Source: Citrobacter sp. JGM124
GTDB lineage: Bacteria; Pseudomonadota; Gammaproteobacteria; Enterobacterales; Enterobacteriaceae
NCBI RefSeq assembly: GCF_018257795.1
Contig: NZ_JAERJD010000009.1
Location: 162,936-226,935 of the forward strand
DNA: 64,000 nt
Reading direction: 5' to 3'
The notes beneath the pieces were generated by a model. The model was not told the origin of the DNA and did no database searches. It saw nothing but the letters and a program-made list of their open reading frames with translations. Position 1 is the first letter of the stretch, and every line of letters starts with the position of its first letter. The position numbers and the translations under genes were made by a program. Below are positions 30,273 through 39,206 of this stretch, piece by piece.

Positions 30273-31499
30273 ATGGAACTAATGAATCAACCGATTACAG
30301 GTCAGCTGGGAAAACGGCTGATCGAATGGCTGGATGCACCGGATTTCCACACACTGAACATCATTGTCGCTTTTGCAAAGAACAGTGGTGTGCTCCGAAT
30401 AAAAGATGCTCTTGAACGATTCAGAGAACGAGGTGGGAAAGTAAATGTGTACGTGGGGGTCGATCTCGGTGGAACCTCCTATGAGGCTCTCACGGCATTG
30501 CTCATTAATACGAATTCTTTACATGTCGTGCATTCTGAAAGCGAACAGACATTCCATACGAAGATCTACCAGTTCTTGGGTGATAATAAGGGACTGATAG
30601 TTGTCGGTTCACATAATCTGACCGGTGGCGGTCTATGGACCAACTTTGAAAGTTCAGTACATATTCCGGTTGATGGGGCGAAGAAATATGAGGCGGAAAT
30701 GCTCAGTGGGCTGGAAAGCTACATGGGGGAGTTGAGATCGCTCAATCGCTCAGTTATAACAATAGCGTCACAAGACGATATAGAAAACCTTCTTCAGAGT
30801 GGGTATGTTTTTAAAGAAGTCGCAGAACGAGTACGCCTGGCGGCCTCAGCTAAAAAGGATAATGCTCAGGTGCGTTTGTTCGGGAATGGTATTCCTGCAC
30901 CTCTTCCTCGCGTCTCTGCATCACAAGTAAAAGAAGCCGTTGAGATTATCAAACCCCGACCAGAAGGCATCGCTGCCCCGCAACGTGATGATGGGCATAC
31001 TATTTGGTTTGAAACAGGGAGGATGACGGGAGGTTCACGTAATATCCTTGATCTTTCTAAGCGGTCTTTGGTTGAGACCGGGGACCCCAGGGGCACTATT
31101 TTTGACTTAAATGAGACCAAGTTCATGCGTGGTGGTGTCGAATTCTTTGGTCTTGATCCTTCCGCGACTGAATTGCGCAAAGATATCACCCTCAATTTTG
31201 AAGGAGTGGACTATTTTGCCAATACCATTGTTTTCCCAGCGGGAGGGAGTGCAAACGGTACGTGGCGGCTTCAGATTAAAGGGGCCAGTGTTTCAGGGAG
31301 GAAGATCACGGACGCATTCCGAACTAAAGGTGAGGCTGAATACTTAGTCAATAAAATAATCACTTTTACTAAAATTCAAAGTGATTATTTCTTTATGTCT
31401 GTGTTCGCTGCTTCTGAGCTGGGGAACTTCAAGGAAGCATCCTGTATTTTGGCGCGGAATGGGTCTACAACAAGTGCCCGGCAATTAGGTGTGCTCTAG
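30273..31499 (+). CDS. PLD-superfamily type II restriction endonuclease (NgoFVII/BfiI-like)
   Basis: The 408-residue protein has an N-terminal phospholipase-D fold nuclease domain (about residues 1-190). The single HxK motif is FHTKIYQF, followed by GSHNLTGGG, the arrangement of BfiI and NgoFVII-type endonucleases, which cut DNA without metal ions as dimers. The C-terminal half (about residues 235-400: ETGRMTGGSRNILDLSKR, DITLNFEGVDYFANTIVFPAGG, NGTWRLQIKG) resembles the B3-like DNA-recognition domain of the same family. The ATG at 30273 follows CAGGAGGG. It converges on two adenine methyltransferase genes and shares a CTAG with the stop of the nearer one. Together they form a restriction-modification unit. 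The recognition site cannot be predicted. Confidence 0.85.
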   Translation: MELMNQPITGQLGKRLIEWLDAPDFHTLNIIVAFAKNSGVLRIKDALERFRERGGKVNVYVGVDLGGTSYEALTALLINTNSLHVVHSESEQTFHTKIYQFLGDNKGLIVVGSHNLTGGGLWTNFESSVHIPVDGAKKYEAEMLSGLESYMGELRSLNRSVITIASQDDIENLLQSGYVFKEVAERVRLAASAKKDNAQVRLFGNGIPAPLPRVSASQVKEAVEIIKPRPEGIAAPQRDDGHTIWFETGRMTGGSRNILDLSKRSLVETGDPRGTIFDLNETKFMRGGVEFFGLDPSATELRKDITLNFEGVDYFANTIVFPAGGSANGTWRLQIKGASVSGRKITDAFRTKGEAEYLVNKIITFTKIQSDYFFMSVFAASELGNFKEASCILARNGSTTSARQLGVL

Positions 31500-32332
31500 A
31501 ACTGACTGAGCCACTCTTCATGCTTTCCTTTTCGGTTGCCACTGATTCCCCCCTTGGCTCCACCGAATGTCAACAGAGTCGCGTTGTTATTCAATGGAAC
31601 GCCTTCAGAAATAAACAGCGGAGCCTGAGTGACTTCACGGAAACGGGCTATGAAGGAGGGGATATCGAAGCCGAATGCATACCCTGTGGTACTTTGATAG
31701 GGGGGATCCACATATACGACAGCATTGTCGGGTAAAGGGGTATCCAGGAGCGTCATTATGTCCATATTGAGTCCGTTCACGCCTTTCATGCCATTGACGA
31801 GAGCATTAATTCGGCGGCGCAGTTCAATCGGAGAGGGTTGCATTGGATTGGCAGGGCTGCGACGTACGCTGGTTGCTGTGGGTTCCCAGTAATCCCGGAA
31901 ACAGGCATTCGCCCAATGATCACCTTTGCGCCAAATTTGCTTCCCGCCAAAGGAGCAAGCCTGAAGTACGGGATAAAGTTCTACTTCATTATCATCCACC
32001 GGGAGCGCTGATATGGTGGACATATGAGCCTTAAAACCGCGTTTATCATCCGGCAAGCGGGATAAAAACAGATCAAATTTATCCATGTTAAATTTACCGG
32101 AACCTACGGCAGACCAGAATGCGCCCCATGAGCTGATATCAAGCATCCAAATACGTGATGGATCAATACCTCTGTTAACCAGCTCAATGGACACAGCGCC
32201 CGATCCGCAACACAGATCGTAAAATCGCGAGGCTGGATCAGGATTTGCCTCGATAAGACGATCGACGATCTGGGCCGCCACGCGTTGCTTCCCCCCCTGA
32301 TATGCACAGGGTACACGCATCAGGTCGCTCAT
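31496..32332 (-). CDS. D12-class DNA adenine N6-methyltransferase
   Basis: This 278-residue protein has the alpha-class (Dam-like, D12) motif order: the AdoMet motif AYQGGKQRVAAQI at the N-terminus, FYDLCCGSGAVSIELVNRG, and the catalytic motif IV DPPYQST near residue 220, which indicates N6-adenine methylation. Its ATG overlaps the stop of the upstream EcoRI-type methyltransferase gene (ATGA), so the two are translationally coupled. It probably protects one strand or one half of the endonuclease's target. The C-terminus ends at the shared CTAG, with no loss of motifs. Confidence 0.88.
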   Translation of the reverse strand: MSDLMRVPCAYQGGKQRVAAQIVDRLIEANPDPASRFYDLCCGSGAVSIELVNRGIDPSRIWMLDISSWGAFWSAVGSGKFNMDKFDLFLSRLPDDKRGFKAHMSTISALPVDDNEVELYPVLQACSFGGKQIWRKGDHWANACFRDYWEPTATSVRRSPANPMQPSPIELRRRINALVNGMKGVNGLNMDIMTLLDTPLPDNAVVYVDPPYQSTTGYAFGFDIPSFIARFREVTQAPLFISEGVPLNNNATLLTFGGAKGGISGNRKGKHEEWLSQF

Positions 32333-33438
32333 GAGGTTTTTCTCCGGATCAAAATTCTGGCATAAACGCGTCGGCCGTTAATGATACCGACGCCGCCCCT
32401 GTCTTCGGCATGCTGACGATATCCAGCTTCTTTAAGGATACTGGCGGGAACATTGCTGCGAGCGTTACCGTTGGCAAGCATGACGATATCGAACTGATCC
32501 GGGCTATATTTATCGAGAAATGTGATAGGTACTCCCATGATCCCGTCGTAGTCAACAGGGATATTTTGGGTTCGCCCCACATCAATCGCATCATAGTTTT
32601 CGTAACGTGGATACTCTTCTGGGGTATAAAGGCAGCTGAGTTTAATGGGTTCATGCCGCTTGCTAATATCCAGATTAGTAAACCAGCGGACGCCCTTAAC
32701 CCGGATAAAACGTCGGCCTTCCTCGTCAATACCACAACCGGATGCATTTAACGGATAGCTGTCGGGTACATAAAATTTGCGATCGCCTGAGCGGATGGAT
32801 TCGCCGTACCAGACTTTATTATCACGGAAAAGAGGGAATACCTCCCTGTATGTTGCCGCATTCATATTTCCAAGGATAATAAAATCCTTTTTGTAACGTC
32901 CGAGCTGGCTAATATATTCGCGGAACAGGCTGAACGGGGGATTGGTGACCACTATGTCCGCTTTCTTTAACAAATCTTCGCATTCATTTGAACGAAAATC
33001 CCCGTCACCAGTAAGATGTTCAAGAGTGTTACCTTGCATGGCAAATAAGGCGTCTAAATCCAGCGAGCCATCTGGCTTTAATAAGGGAACATCAGGGACT
33101 TTGGTGACCATGGCCTTATAGGCACCAGGCATGCCCTCTGACGGGAATTCCTGTTCAGCCAGTGTGGCACCGGCATAGCAAGTTGACACTAGTGTTGAAA
33201 GTTTTAACTCATTAAAATTTAAAACAAAAAAACGAAAAAATGCTGACTCAAAAGGATTGTCACAATTACAAAGGATCACCTTGCCCTGTAGTTGCTCCTG
33301 ATGCTGCATCATCTCTTTAGCCACATCATCGAACTGGGTATAGAACTCGTCTTTTTTGACGATGAATGCATTATTGAGAGTGGCATTTCCGGGTTTAGCG
33401 TCTCGTTTCGGGCTTTCTAAATTTATATCAAATGGCAT
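32329..33438 (-). CDS. EcoRI-type DNA adenine N6-methyltransferase
   Basis: The product shows the M.EcoRI-like layout: KKDEFYTQFDDVAKEM near the start, then GKVILCNCDNPFESAFFRFFV, and the catalytic motif VVTNPPFSLFREY. The LGNMNAATYREVFPLF segment and the C-terminal RRVYARILIRR follow. From the ATG at 33438 (preceded by GAGGGC) it has 369 residues. The same frame stays open upstream to a GTG at 33609 (426 residues), and that extension encodes a RelB/DinJ-like segment. EcoRI-type enzymes I know start near DEFYTQ, so the 80 or so residues before it are extra in either case. It is the first gene of the methyltransferase pair. Confidence 0.85.
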   Translation of the reverse strand: MPFDINLESPKRDAKPGNATLNNAFIVKKDEFYTQFDDVAKEMMQHQEQLQGKVILCNCDNPFESAFFRFFVLNFNELKLSTLVSTCYAGATLAEQEFPSEGMPGAYKAMVTKVPDVPLLKPDGSLDLDALFAMQGNTLEHLTGDGDFRSNECEDLLKKADIVVTNPPFSLFREYISQLGRYKKDFIILGNMNAATYREVFPLFRDNKVWYGESIRSGDRKFYVPDSYPLNASGCGIDEEGRRFIRVKGVRWFTNLDISKRHEPIKLSCLYTPEEYPRYENYDAIDVGRTQNIPVDYDGIMGVPITFLDKYSPDQFDIVMLANGNARSNVPASILKEAGYRQHAEDRGGVGIINGRRVYARILIRRKTS

Positions 33439-33576
33439 AGTGCCCTCGCGGACGACCGCTTTTAGAAGTGTATTTATTGCGGCGGACATGCCGATGCTAA
33501 TTTCGTCGAACACTTTACTGGCGCATCTTTTGACACCCAGATTAAAGCGTATTGTCGTAGCGGATTTCGTCGATAA
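33420..33576 (-). pseudogene. RelB/DinJ-like antitoxin segment in frame with the methyltransferase
   Basis: In frame with the EcoRI-type methyltransferase, the segment TTIRFNLGVKRCASKVFDEI, then SIGMSAAINTLLKAVVREG and TMPFDINLE, follows the pattern of RelB/DinJ ribbon-helix-helix antitoxins (RID..LK..A..VL...G......L..VARE..LPFDL). An AAGAGG ribosome binding site (33584-33589 on the complement) stands seven bases before a TTA codon, where an antitoxin start would be expected, so the original start codon seems lost. It overlaps the methyltransferase start at 33438. It may be a relic, or a functional DNA-binding extension translated from the GTG at 33609. No toxin gene is adjacent. Confidence 0.6.
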
Positions 33577-33790
33577 TGGGTTACCTCTTAGTGAAAGATA
33601 ATGTAGCACATTAGGGGGTTAAGGAAAATGCAGTTCATTACGAGAATCCCGGTTTTAGCATTGTTGACCGATGCTCATTACAGGGGAGCCACCGTATCAG
33701 GCGTCGCAAAAACAGGAGTACGTTATCAGGGGATGCCCGGTTCAGATGTCATTCACGGGCTGCGGACTTCAAGGGACAAATTCAAGGCAC

Positions 33791-33823
33791 AAAAAAGCCC
33801 GCAGGGCTTGCGCCGTGCGGGCT
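33791..33823 (-). terminator. ssrA terminator
   Basis: On the complement strand AGCCCGCA pairs with TGCGGGCT and runs into TTTTTT. It lies about 47 bp beyond the mature 3' end of tmRNA and is a standard intrinsic terminator. It is also the boundary between ssrA and the restriction-modification island. Confidence 0.85.
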
Positions 33824-33869
33824 CTCAGGACTTCATCGGATGACTCTGGTAATCACCGATGGAGAATTT

Positions 33870-34233
33870 TGGTGGAGCTGGGGGGATTTGAACCCCCGTC
33901 CGAAATTCCTACATCCTCGGCACTACATGCTTAGTCAAGTCTTTACATTCGCCGGGCAGCTGCGGACTGACACGCCACTACCAGACTAGCCTGATTAGTT
34001 TTAACACTTCAGCCCCAGGCAGGACATCCATGCGATCTCTTTTGGGTTTGACCTCTCTTTATCCCCGTCTTAAGAGCGGAAGCTAGGGAGAGAGGGCTTC
34101 AAAGCAGGGTATTAAGCTGCTAAAGCGTAGTTTTCGTCGTTTGCGACTATTTTTTGCGGCTTTTTACGAGGCCAACCGCCCCTCGGCATGCACCTTGGGT
34201 TTCGCAAATCCCGTCGAATCCAGAATCAGCCCC
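33870..34233 (-). ncRNA. ssrA: Transfer-messenger RNA (tmRNA)
   Basis: This 364-nt RNA on the complement strand begins GGGGCTGATTCTGGATTCG and ends with a TpsiC arm (GGTTCAAATCC) and CCA, which pair to form the alanine tRNA-like domain. The tag reading frame lies at 34112-34144 and encodes ANDENYALAA followed by TAA, the enteric tag. Pseudoknot regions are conserved by eye. A -10 element TATACT lies at 34248-34253 upstream. With SmpB it rescues ribosomes stalled on broken mRNAs and tags the products for ClpXP and related proteases. Confidence 0.98.
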
Positions 34234-34409
34234 AATGTGTTAAGGCGAGTATAACAGATTTATTACCTGCCTGACTAGCGGTGTGGCGATAAATCACAGT
34301 GTGCAGGTTATTGAATCATTTCTGGTTATCAGTAAACGAAGGGGAGGTTAATTACTGTACGGAACGGTCCATTTAGAGAGGAACCCGCCAGTGCTGGCGG
34401 GCCTGCCGA

Positions 34410-34892
34410 TTAGCGCCCTGCATGTTTCATAATACGGGCCTTATCAAGTGCCCACTCGCGATCTTTCAGATCGGTACGCTTGTCATGCAGCTTTTTACCT
34501 TTTGCCAGGCCAATTTTAACTTTGCACCAGGCATTCTTCCAGTAGAGAGACAGGGCAACGACTGTGAAGCCATCGCGGCTAACACTACCAAACAAGGTAT
34601 CCAGTTCTCTTTTGTTCAGCAACAACTTACGCGTACGTATGGGGTCACAGACGACGTGCGTAGAAGCAACGGAAAGAGGGGTAAAGTTAGCGCCAAACAG
34701 GTAAGCTTCGCCATCTTTAAATATGACGTAACTATCTGAAATATTTGCCTTTCCTGCGCGAAGTGATTTGACTTCCCAGCCTTGTAATGCAAGACCGGCT
34801 TCAAATTCATCTTCAATAAAATATTCGTGACGGGCGCGTTTATTTAGCGCAATGGTGGCTGAGCCTGGTTTGTGTGCTTTTTTCTTAGTCAT
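34410..34892 (-). CDS. smpB: SsrA-binding protein SmpB
   Basis: SmpB (160 residues, the E. coli length) binds the tRNA-like domain of tmRNA and places it in the ribosome A site. The oligonucleotide-binding barrel shows [20 protein letters not shown] and [19 protein letters not shown]. The C-terminal tail [26 protein letters not shown] supports translocation. It is encoded upstream of ssrA on the same strand, as in enteric genomes, and is divergent from ratA. Confidence 0.98.
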   Translation of the reverse strand: MTKKKAHKPGSATIALNKRARHEYFIEDEFEAGLALQGWEVKSLRAGKANISDSYVIFKDGEAYLFGANFTPLSVASTHVVCDPIRTRKLLLNKRELDTLFGSVSRDGFTVVALSLYWKNAWCKVKIGLAKGKKLHDKRTDLKDREWALDKARIMKHAGR

Positions 34893-35045
34893 AGTGCCAC
34901 TCAGTATAAGTTATCCAGGAGTTCAAAGACATCCCCGCATTATACGCGAGGAGTAAGCACCTATATTAGCATGCTGGCAGAGAGTTTTTCTTTGACTGCT
35001 GATAAATGTTATTATTTGGCAGTTTTATGACTTCCGGGAATTGTT

Positions 35046-35483
35046 ATGCCTCAGATTAGCCGCACCGCGTTGGTACCCTACAGTGCCGAGCAGATGTACA
35101 TGTTAGTAAATGATGTGAAATCTTATCCACAATTTTTGCCTGGCTGCTCGGGAAGTCGGATATTGGATCAGTCATCCTCCCAGATGATGGCGGCAGTTGA
35201 TGTGTCTAAGGCCGGAATAAGTAAAACCTTTACAACACGTAATATTTTGGTCAGTAACCAGAGTATTATCATGCAGTTGGTTGATGGCCCGTTCAGAAAA
35301 CTGATGGGGGGATGGACGTTTACTCCCCTTGGTGATGATGCCTGCAAAATTGAGTTTCAGCTGGATTTTGAGTTTACCAGCAAATTAATTGAACTGGCAT
35401 TTGGCCGTGTATTCAAAGAACTGGCTGGTAACATGGTTCAGGCATTTACTTTGCGGGCGAAAGAGGTCTACCGTGTCGGATAG
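35046..35483 (+). CDS. ratA: RatA, START-domain ribosome association toxin/Coq10-like protein
   Basis: RatA (145 residues) belongs to the SRPBCC/Coq10 START-like family. The E. coli protein was reported to bind 50S subunits and block subunit joining, and the eukaryotic relatives bind ubiquinone. The family blocks [30 protein letters not shown] and [24 protein letters not shown] are present. It overlaps ratB by 11 bp and lies opposite smpB, as in E. coli. Which of the two proposed roles applies here cannot be decided from sequence. Confidence 0.94.
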   Translation: MPQISRTALVPYSAEQMYMLVNDVKSYPQFLPGCSGSRILDQSSSQMMAAVDVSKAGISKTFTTRNILVSNQSIIMQLVDGPFRKLMGGWTFTPLGDDACKIEFQLDFEFTSKLIELAFGRVFKELAGNMVQAFTLRAKEVYRVG

Positions 35484-35763
35484 AATTCAGGTTGAGGTGG
35501 CTTATGCGCTACCTGAAAAACAGTATTTGCGGCAGATAACGTTGCCAGAAGGGAGTTCTGTCGAGCAGGCGATTCTTGCTTCAGGACTGCTAACATTGCG
35601 CCCTGATATTGACCTGGATAAGAATAAAGTGGGTATTTATAGCCGGCCTGTAAAGCTGACTGACAGGGTTAATGAGGGGGACAGGGTAGAAATTTATCGT
35701 CCCCTGATTGCCGATCCTAAGGAACTGCGACGGCAACGAGCAGAGCGTTCAGCCAAAAAATAG
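35473..35763 (+). CDS. ratB: RatB, RnfH-family ubiquitin-like protein
   Basis: This 96-residue protein begins at a GTG (35473) inside the end of ratA and reads [19 protein letters not shown], matching the E. coli YfjF/RatB start and length. It has the beta-grasp fold of the RnfH family, with the conserved [13 protein letters not shown], the [22 protein letters not shown] tail and basic C-terminus. It is probably translated by coupling to ratA. Its function is not established. Confidence 0.94.
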   Translation: MSDRIQVEVAYALPEKQYLRQITLPEGSSVEQAILASGLLTLRPDIDLDKNKVGIYSRPVKLTDRVNEGDRVEIYRPLIADPKELRRQRAERSAKK

Positions 35764-35833
35764 CGCAGTATAAAGCACTTGTATTGACACACCTTCACAT
35801 GATGGCGTTATATTATTGCCAATGACTGCATAG

Positions 35834-35868
35834 AAAAAGGGTGAGAAACACAGTTTCTCACCCTTTTT
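35834..35868. terminator. Bidirectional terminator between ratB and bamE
   Basis: AAAAAGGGTGAGAAAC and GTTTCTCACCCTTTTT pair perfectly across a three-base ACA loop. T-runs result on both strands. Convergent ratB and bamE flank it. Confidence 0.9.
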
Positions 35869-35899
35869 CATATTCCCCGTGGGGAGTCAGACTTGTTCA

Positions 35900-36241
35900 C
35901 TACTCATTCGACAGTTTAGGCCTGTTGACCACATTGGTCAGAACCCCATTACTGTCAAACGTCAGGATCAGTGTTTGCTGGGTCACTGGCTCATGGCCAG
36001 GCTGCTGACGGAAAACATAGAACCAGGTATTGGTCCCAAATGGATCGTCCATCAGTGGTGTACCCAAAGTATAGGCAACCTGTTGCTGTGTCATACCCGT
36101 GTGAATTTTGGCGACATCGATTGATGTCAGGTAGTTACCCTGGTTGATATCCGGGCGATAGACCACTCGCTCCAGGGTGGAACAACCTGCGGTCAACATC
36201 AGGAGAACCGCTGCTGCTGCAGTCAGCATTTTACAACGCAT
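35900..36241 (-). CDS. bamE: Outer membrane protein assembly factor BamE
   Basis: BamE (113 residues) is a lipoprotein of the BAM complex that inserts outer-membrane barrels. It has a lipoprotein signal with the lipobox LTAGC. The mature part carries the [27 protein letters not shown] segment and NTWFYVFRQ, both typical of the SmpA/OmlA domain. BamD, another BAM lipoprotein, is also in this window at about 59 kb. It lies downstream of recN, as in E. coli. Confidence 0.96.
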   Translation of the reverse strand: MRCKMLTAAAAVLLMLTAGCSTLERVVYRPDINQGNYLTSIDVAKIHTGMTQQQVAYTLGTPLMDDPFGTNTWFYVFRQQPGHEPVTQQTLILTFDSNGVLTNVVNRPKLSNE

Positions 36242-36458
36242 AGTGATTTGATTCCTTTTCTGGCCCGAGTCCTGCTTGGCACATTTGTATTATGCCGATG
36301 ATAATAGACCTTTAATCAGTTTTAAACCTATAAGGCGTTCAACTCTGACCACAGGAGTATAAAAAAGTTAGCTAAAAAGCATCTGATATCTTGGTAAGAA
36401 TATCAAATGCTATTTATTTCAACTGGTTAACTCCTGCCTTGTGACTTCTTTAAGGGGG

Positions 36459-38120
36459 TCAGGCAGCTAACAGTTCTTTCGCGTTCGCGAGAGTATTACG
36501 TGTCACTTCGCTTCCCCCAAGCAGGCGAGCAAGCTCCTGTAGTCTGGCACGTTTGTCCAGGGGCTGCATATGTGTTTCTGTCATTTCCCCATCAGTATTT
36601 TTACTCACAAAGAAATGATGATGGCCACAACCGGCGACTTGAGGTAGATGCGTTACGCACATGACTTGTGTTGATTCGCCCAACTGACGTAATAACTGCC
36701 CGACCACTGCCGCAGTGGGGCCACTGATACCGACATCAACCTCATCGAAAATGAGTGCCGGTGTTTCCATTTTACGGGCAGTAATCACTTGAATAGCCAG
36801 GGCAATACGGGACAATTCACCACCGGAGGCGACTTTTGCAAGAGGCTGCACAGGTTGTCCAGGGTTGGTACTGACACGAAAGTCAATTTTATCAGCACCT
36901 GTTTCCGTGAGGGCATCTTCATTAAGCTCGACTTTAATCACCAGAACACCGTGTGGCATTGACAAAGAATGCATACTGCTGGTTATCAGGGTTGATAATT
37001 CTTCGGCGTATTTAACGCGGCTAAGATGCAGGAGACGCGCCACATTCAAAGCCTGTTGATGATGATGGATAACAGCCTGCTGTAATGTTTCCTGTGAGTC
37101 TGACTGCTCTTCCAGTTGTTGCTGTTCGGCAAGCAACTTTTGATAAAAGAGAGGCAGCTCCACAGGGCTAACCTGATGCTTACGAGCCAGTGAAACTTGA
37201 CGAGAGATACGTTGTTCAAGCTCATAGAGGCGGTTAGGGTCTAAATCCAGGCGGTCACAGTAGTGCTGTAACTCGTCGTAAGCTTCGGAAATTTGAATGC
37301 TGGCTTCTTCCAGTAGTGTGAATACACTGGTGAGTTTATTATCCATGCCGACGAGATCATTCATTAAATTACGTACTGTATAGAGCTGAGTTTGTAAATT
37401 ACTCTCTTCCGCTTCACCGAGTATATTCAGAGCATGCTGACTGGTAGAGAGTAACTGCCCACTGTTTGCCAGACGCTTATACTCTTCATCAATTAATTCA
37501 AACTCCCCGGCAACAGGCGCAAATTCGTTTAACTCTTTGAGTTGATAGTTTATGAGTTCAATACGGGATGCCCGTTCCTGAGTCTGCTGCTGATGCTGTG
37601 CCAGCAGGCGACAGCTTTGATGCCACTCGCGGTAGCATGCACGCATTTGTTGAACCAGTTCATGTTCACAAGCATAACCATCCAGCAGATTTTTTTGATG
37701 CTCAGGTTTTAACAGTAACTGATGCGCATGCTGACCGTGAATCTGGATAAGTAACTGACCCAGCTCCCGCAACTGGGATACCGGGACTGCAGTACCGTTA
37801 ATAAAACCACGGGAACGACCGTCATGGCTAACTACGCGACGCAACAGACATTCATTGCCTTCTTCGAGCTGATTTTCTTCAAGCCAACGTAGTGCCGCAG
37901 GGGTGTCTTTCAGTGAGAAGCGGGCACAAAGATCTGCGCGTTGCGCTCCTCGACGAACCATATCGGCTTCTGTACGGCTACCCAAACACAATCCTAACGC
38001 ATCAATCGCAATGGATTTACCTGCTCCGGTTTCACCGGTAATGGCCGTCATTCCCTGGTGAAAATCTATTTCAAGTTCGCGAACGATAGCAAAGTTACTG
38101 ATAGTGAGTTGTGTCAGCAT
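36459..38120 (-). CDS. recN: DNA repair protein RecN
   Basis: RecN is an SMC-like ATPase acting in double-strand break repair. Walker A ([20 protein letters not shown]) is at the N-terminus and the signature and Walker B ([28 protein letters not shown]) are at the C-terminus, flanking a long coiled coil. The ATG at 38120 gives 553 residues, as in E. coli. Two SOS boxes lie just upstream, so expression should be LexA-controlled. Confidence 0.97.
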   Translation of the reverse strand: MLTQLTISNFAIVRELEIDFHQGMTAITGETGAGKSIAIDALGLCLGSRTEADMVRRGAQRADLCARFSLKDTPAALRWLEENQLEEGNECLLRRVVSHDGRSRGFINGTAVPVSQLRELGQLLIQIHGQHAHQLLLKPEHQKNLLDGYACEHELVQQMRACYREWHQSCRLLAQHQQQTQERASRIELINYQLKELNEFAPVAGEFELIDEEYKRLANSGQLLSTSQHALNILGEAEESNLQTQLYTVRNLMNDLVGMDNKLTSVFTLLEEASIQISEAYDELQHYCDRLDLDPNRLYELEQRISRQVSLARKHQVSPVELPLFYQKLLAEQQQLEEQSDSQETLQQAVIHHHQQALNVARLLHLSRVKYAEELSTLITSSMHSLSMPHGVLVIKVELNEDALTETGADKIDFRVSTNPGQPVQPLAKVASGGELSRIALAIQVITARKMETPALIFDEVDVGISGPTAAVVGQLLRQLGESTQVMCVTHLPQVAGCGHHHFFVSKNTDGEMTETHMQPLDKRARLQELARLLGGSEVTRNTLANAKELLAA

Positions 38121-38146
38121 AGCCACCCCTGTGTTTAAAAACATGA

Positions 38147-38162
38147 CTGTGTTTGCATACAG
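38147..38162 (-). promoter_or_regulatory. LexA (SOS) box upstream of recN, proximal
   Basis: The sequence CTG, ten bases (TGTTTGCATA), CAG fits the LexA consensus CTG-N10-CAG. It is 27 bp upstream of the recN ATG. E. coli recN also has more than one SOS box. Confidence 0.8.
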
Positions 38163-38168
38163 TATAAA

Positions 38169-38184
38169 CTGGTTTTATATACAG
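38169..38184 (-). promoter_or_regulatory. LexA (SOS) box upstream of recN, distal
   Basis: CTG, ten bases (GTTTTATATA), CAG gives a second match to the LexA consensus, with an AT-rich centre. It is 22 bp from the first box, close to two helical turns, so the two dimers could bind on the same face. Confidence 0.85.
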
Positions 38185-38204
38185 TAAAGTGGGAATGTGC
38201 GTTT

Positions 38205-39083
38205 TTAAAATAATTTTTTTGACCAGCCGAGTTTAGAACTTAATGTATTGAAATAGCTGTAATCTTGAGGGTGAATTAAATTCAGGTAATAATCACAGCG
38301 GCGAATCAAAACGGTTTCTTCCTCCTGTATGGGCAGGGCTATCTGACTATCACAACTTATCTCCAGATCGCTGCTCATATGAGAAAAGCGCAAACGGATG
38401 GTGCTGTCATTACTAATGACCAGCGGGCGAGCTGATAAGGTATGGGGAAACATAGGGACCAGTGTGATAGCATCCAGTGAGGGCGTCAGTATGGGGCCCC
38501 CTGCAGAAAGTGAATAAGCTGTTGAACCCGTCGGTGTTGAGATAATTAGCCCGTCAGAACGTTGGGAAAAGGCAAACATCTCATCGATGTAGACCTCAAA
38601 CTCAATCATGTGGGCGATTTTCCCAGGGTGAAGTACGACCTCATTGATGGCAGTGCTCAAGCGGGTCGGCATATCATGGTGGCAGACTTGTGCTTCGAGT
38701 AAAAACCGTTTTTCGGTAATGTAATGCCCTTCAAGCACGGCAGATAGCTGCTGTTGGGCATTATCTGGATCAAGATCGGTTAAAAACCCTAAATTACCCC
38801 GATTAATTCCGATCACTTTAATATCGTAGCGTGCCAGGACTCGGGCGGCTCCCAGCATATTGCCATCGCCGCCTACCACGACAGCTAAGTCAGCAAGCTG
38901 ACCAATTTCAGCCAGTGTACCGGTTCTTACTTGGGTAAGATTCAGGTCATGTGCTATTTGTTGTTCTACAATGACTTCATAGTTTTCACTGCATAGCCAG
39001 CGATACAGCATTTCATGCGTTGTCAGTGCGGTAGGGTGTCGTGGATGCCCGACAATACCAATACAATTAAAGTGTCTGTTCAT
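38205..39083 (-). CDS. nadK: NAD kinase
   Basis: NadK (292 residues) phosphorylates NAD to NADP. The ATP/NAD-binding [12 protein letters not shown] motif, the [13 protein letters not shown] segment and the SRTSDG-like [26 protein letters not shown] region are present. Length and order (divergent from grpE, upstream of recN) are as in E. coli. Confidence 0.98.
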   Translation of the reverse strand: MNRHFNCIGIVGHPRHPTALTTHEMLYRWLCSENYEVIVEQQIAHDLNLTQVRTGTLAEIGQLADLAVVVGGDGNMLGAARVLARYDIKVIGINRGNLGFLTDLDPDNAQQQLSAVLEGHYITEKRFLLEAQVCHHDMPTRLSTAINEVVLHPGKIAHMIEFEVYIDEMFAFSQRSDGLIISTPTGSTAYSLSAGGPILTPSLDAITLVPMFPHTLSARPLVISNDSTIRLRFSHMSSDLEISCDSQIALPIQEEETVLIRRCDYYLNLIHPQDYSYFNTLSSKLGWSKKLF

Positions 39084-39135
39084 TATCCTGATTATCCTTA
39101 TTCACAGATGTTACTGCGACAATGTGCCAGGTTCC

Positions 39136-39163
39136 CTTGAAACCTTGACACAGATCCCCATAA
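39136..39163 (+). promoter_or_regulatory. Sigma-32 heat-shock promoter of grpE
   Basis: CTTGAAA (39136-39142), a 13-base spacer and CCCCATAA (39156-39163) match the sigma-32 consensus almost perfectly. It ends 43 bp before the grpE ATG. Heat-shock control of grpE is known in enteric bacteria. Confidence 0.92.
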
Positions 39164-39206
39164 TAAGCGAACCAGCGAGATTAATGCTAAACACGCGGAG
39201 AATTTC

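Noticed and set aside
33628..33934. Short top-strand frames between the methyltransferase gene and ssrA
   Set aside because: They run through the ssrA terminator and the tmRNA 3' end antisense to a firmly identified RNA gene.
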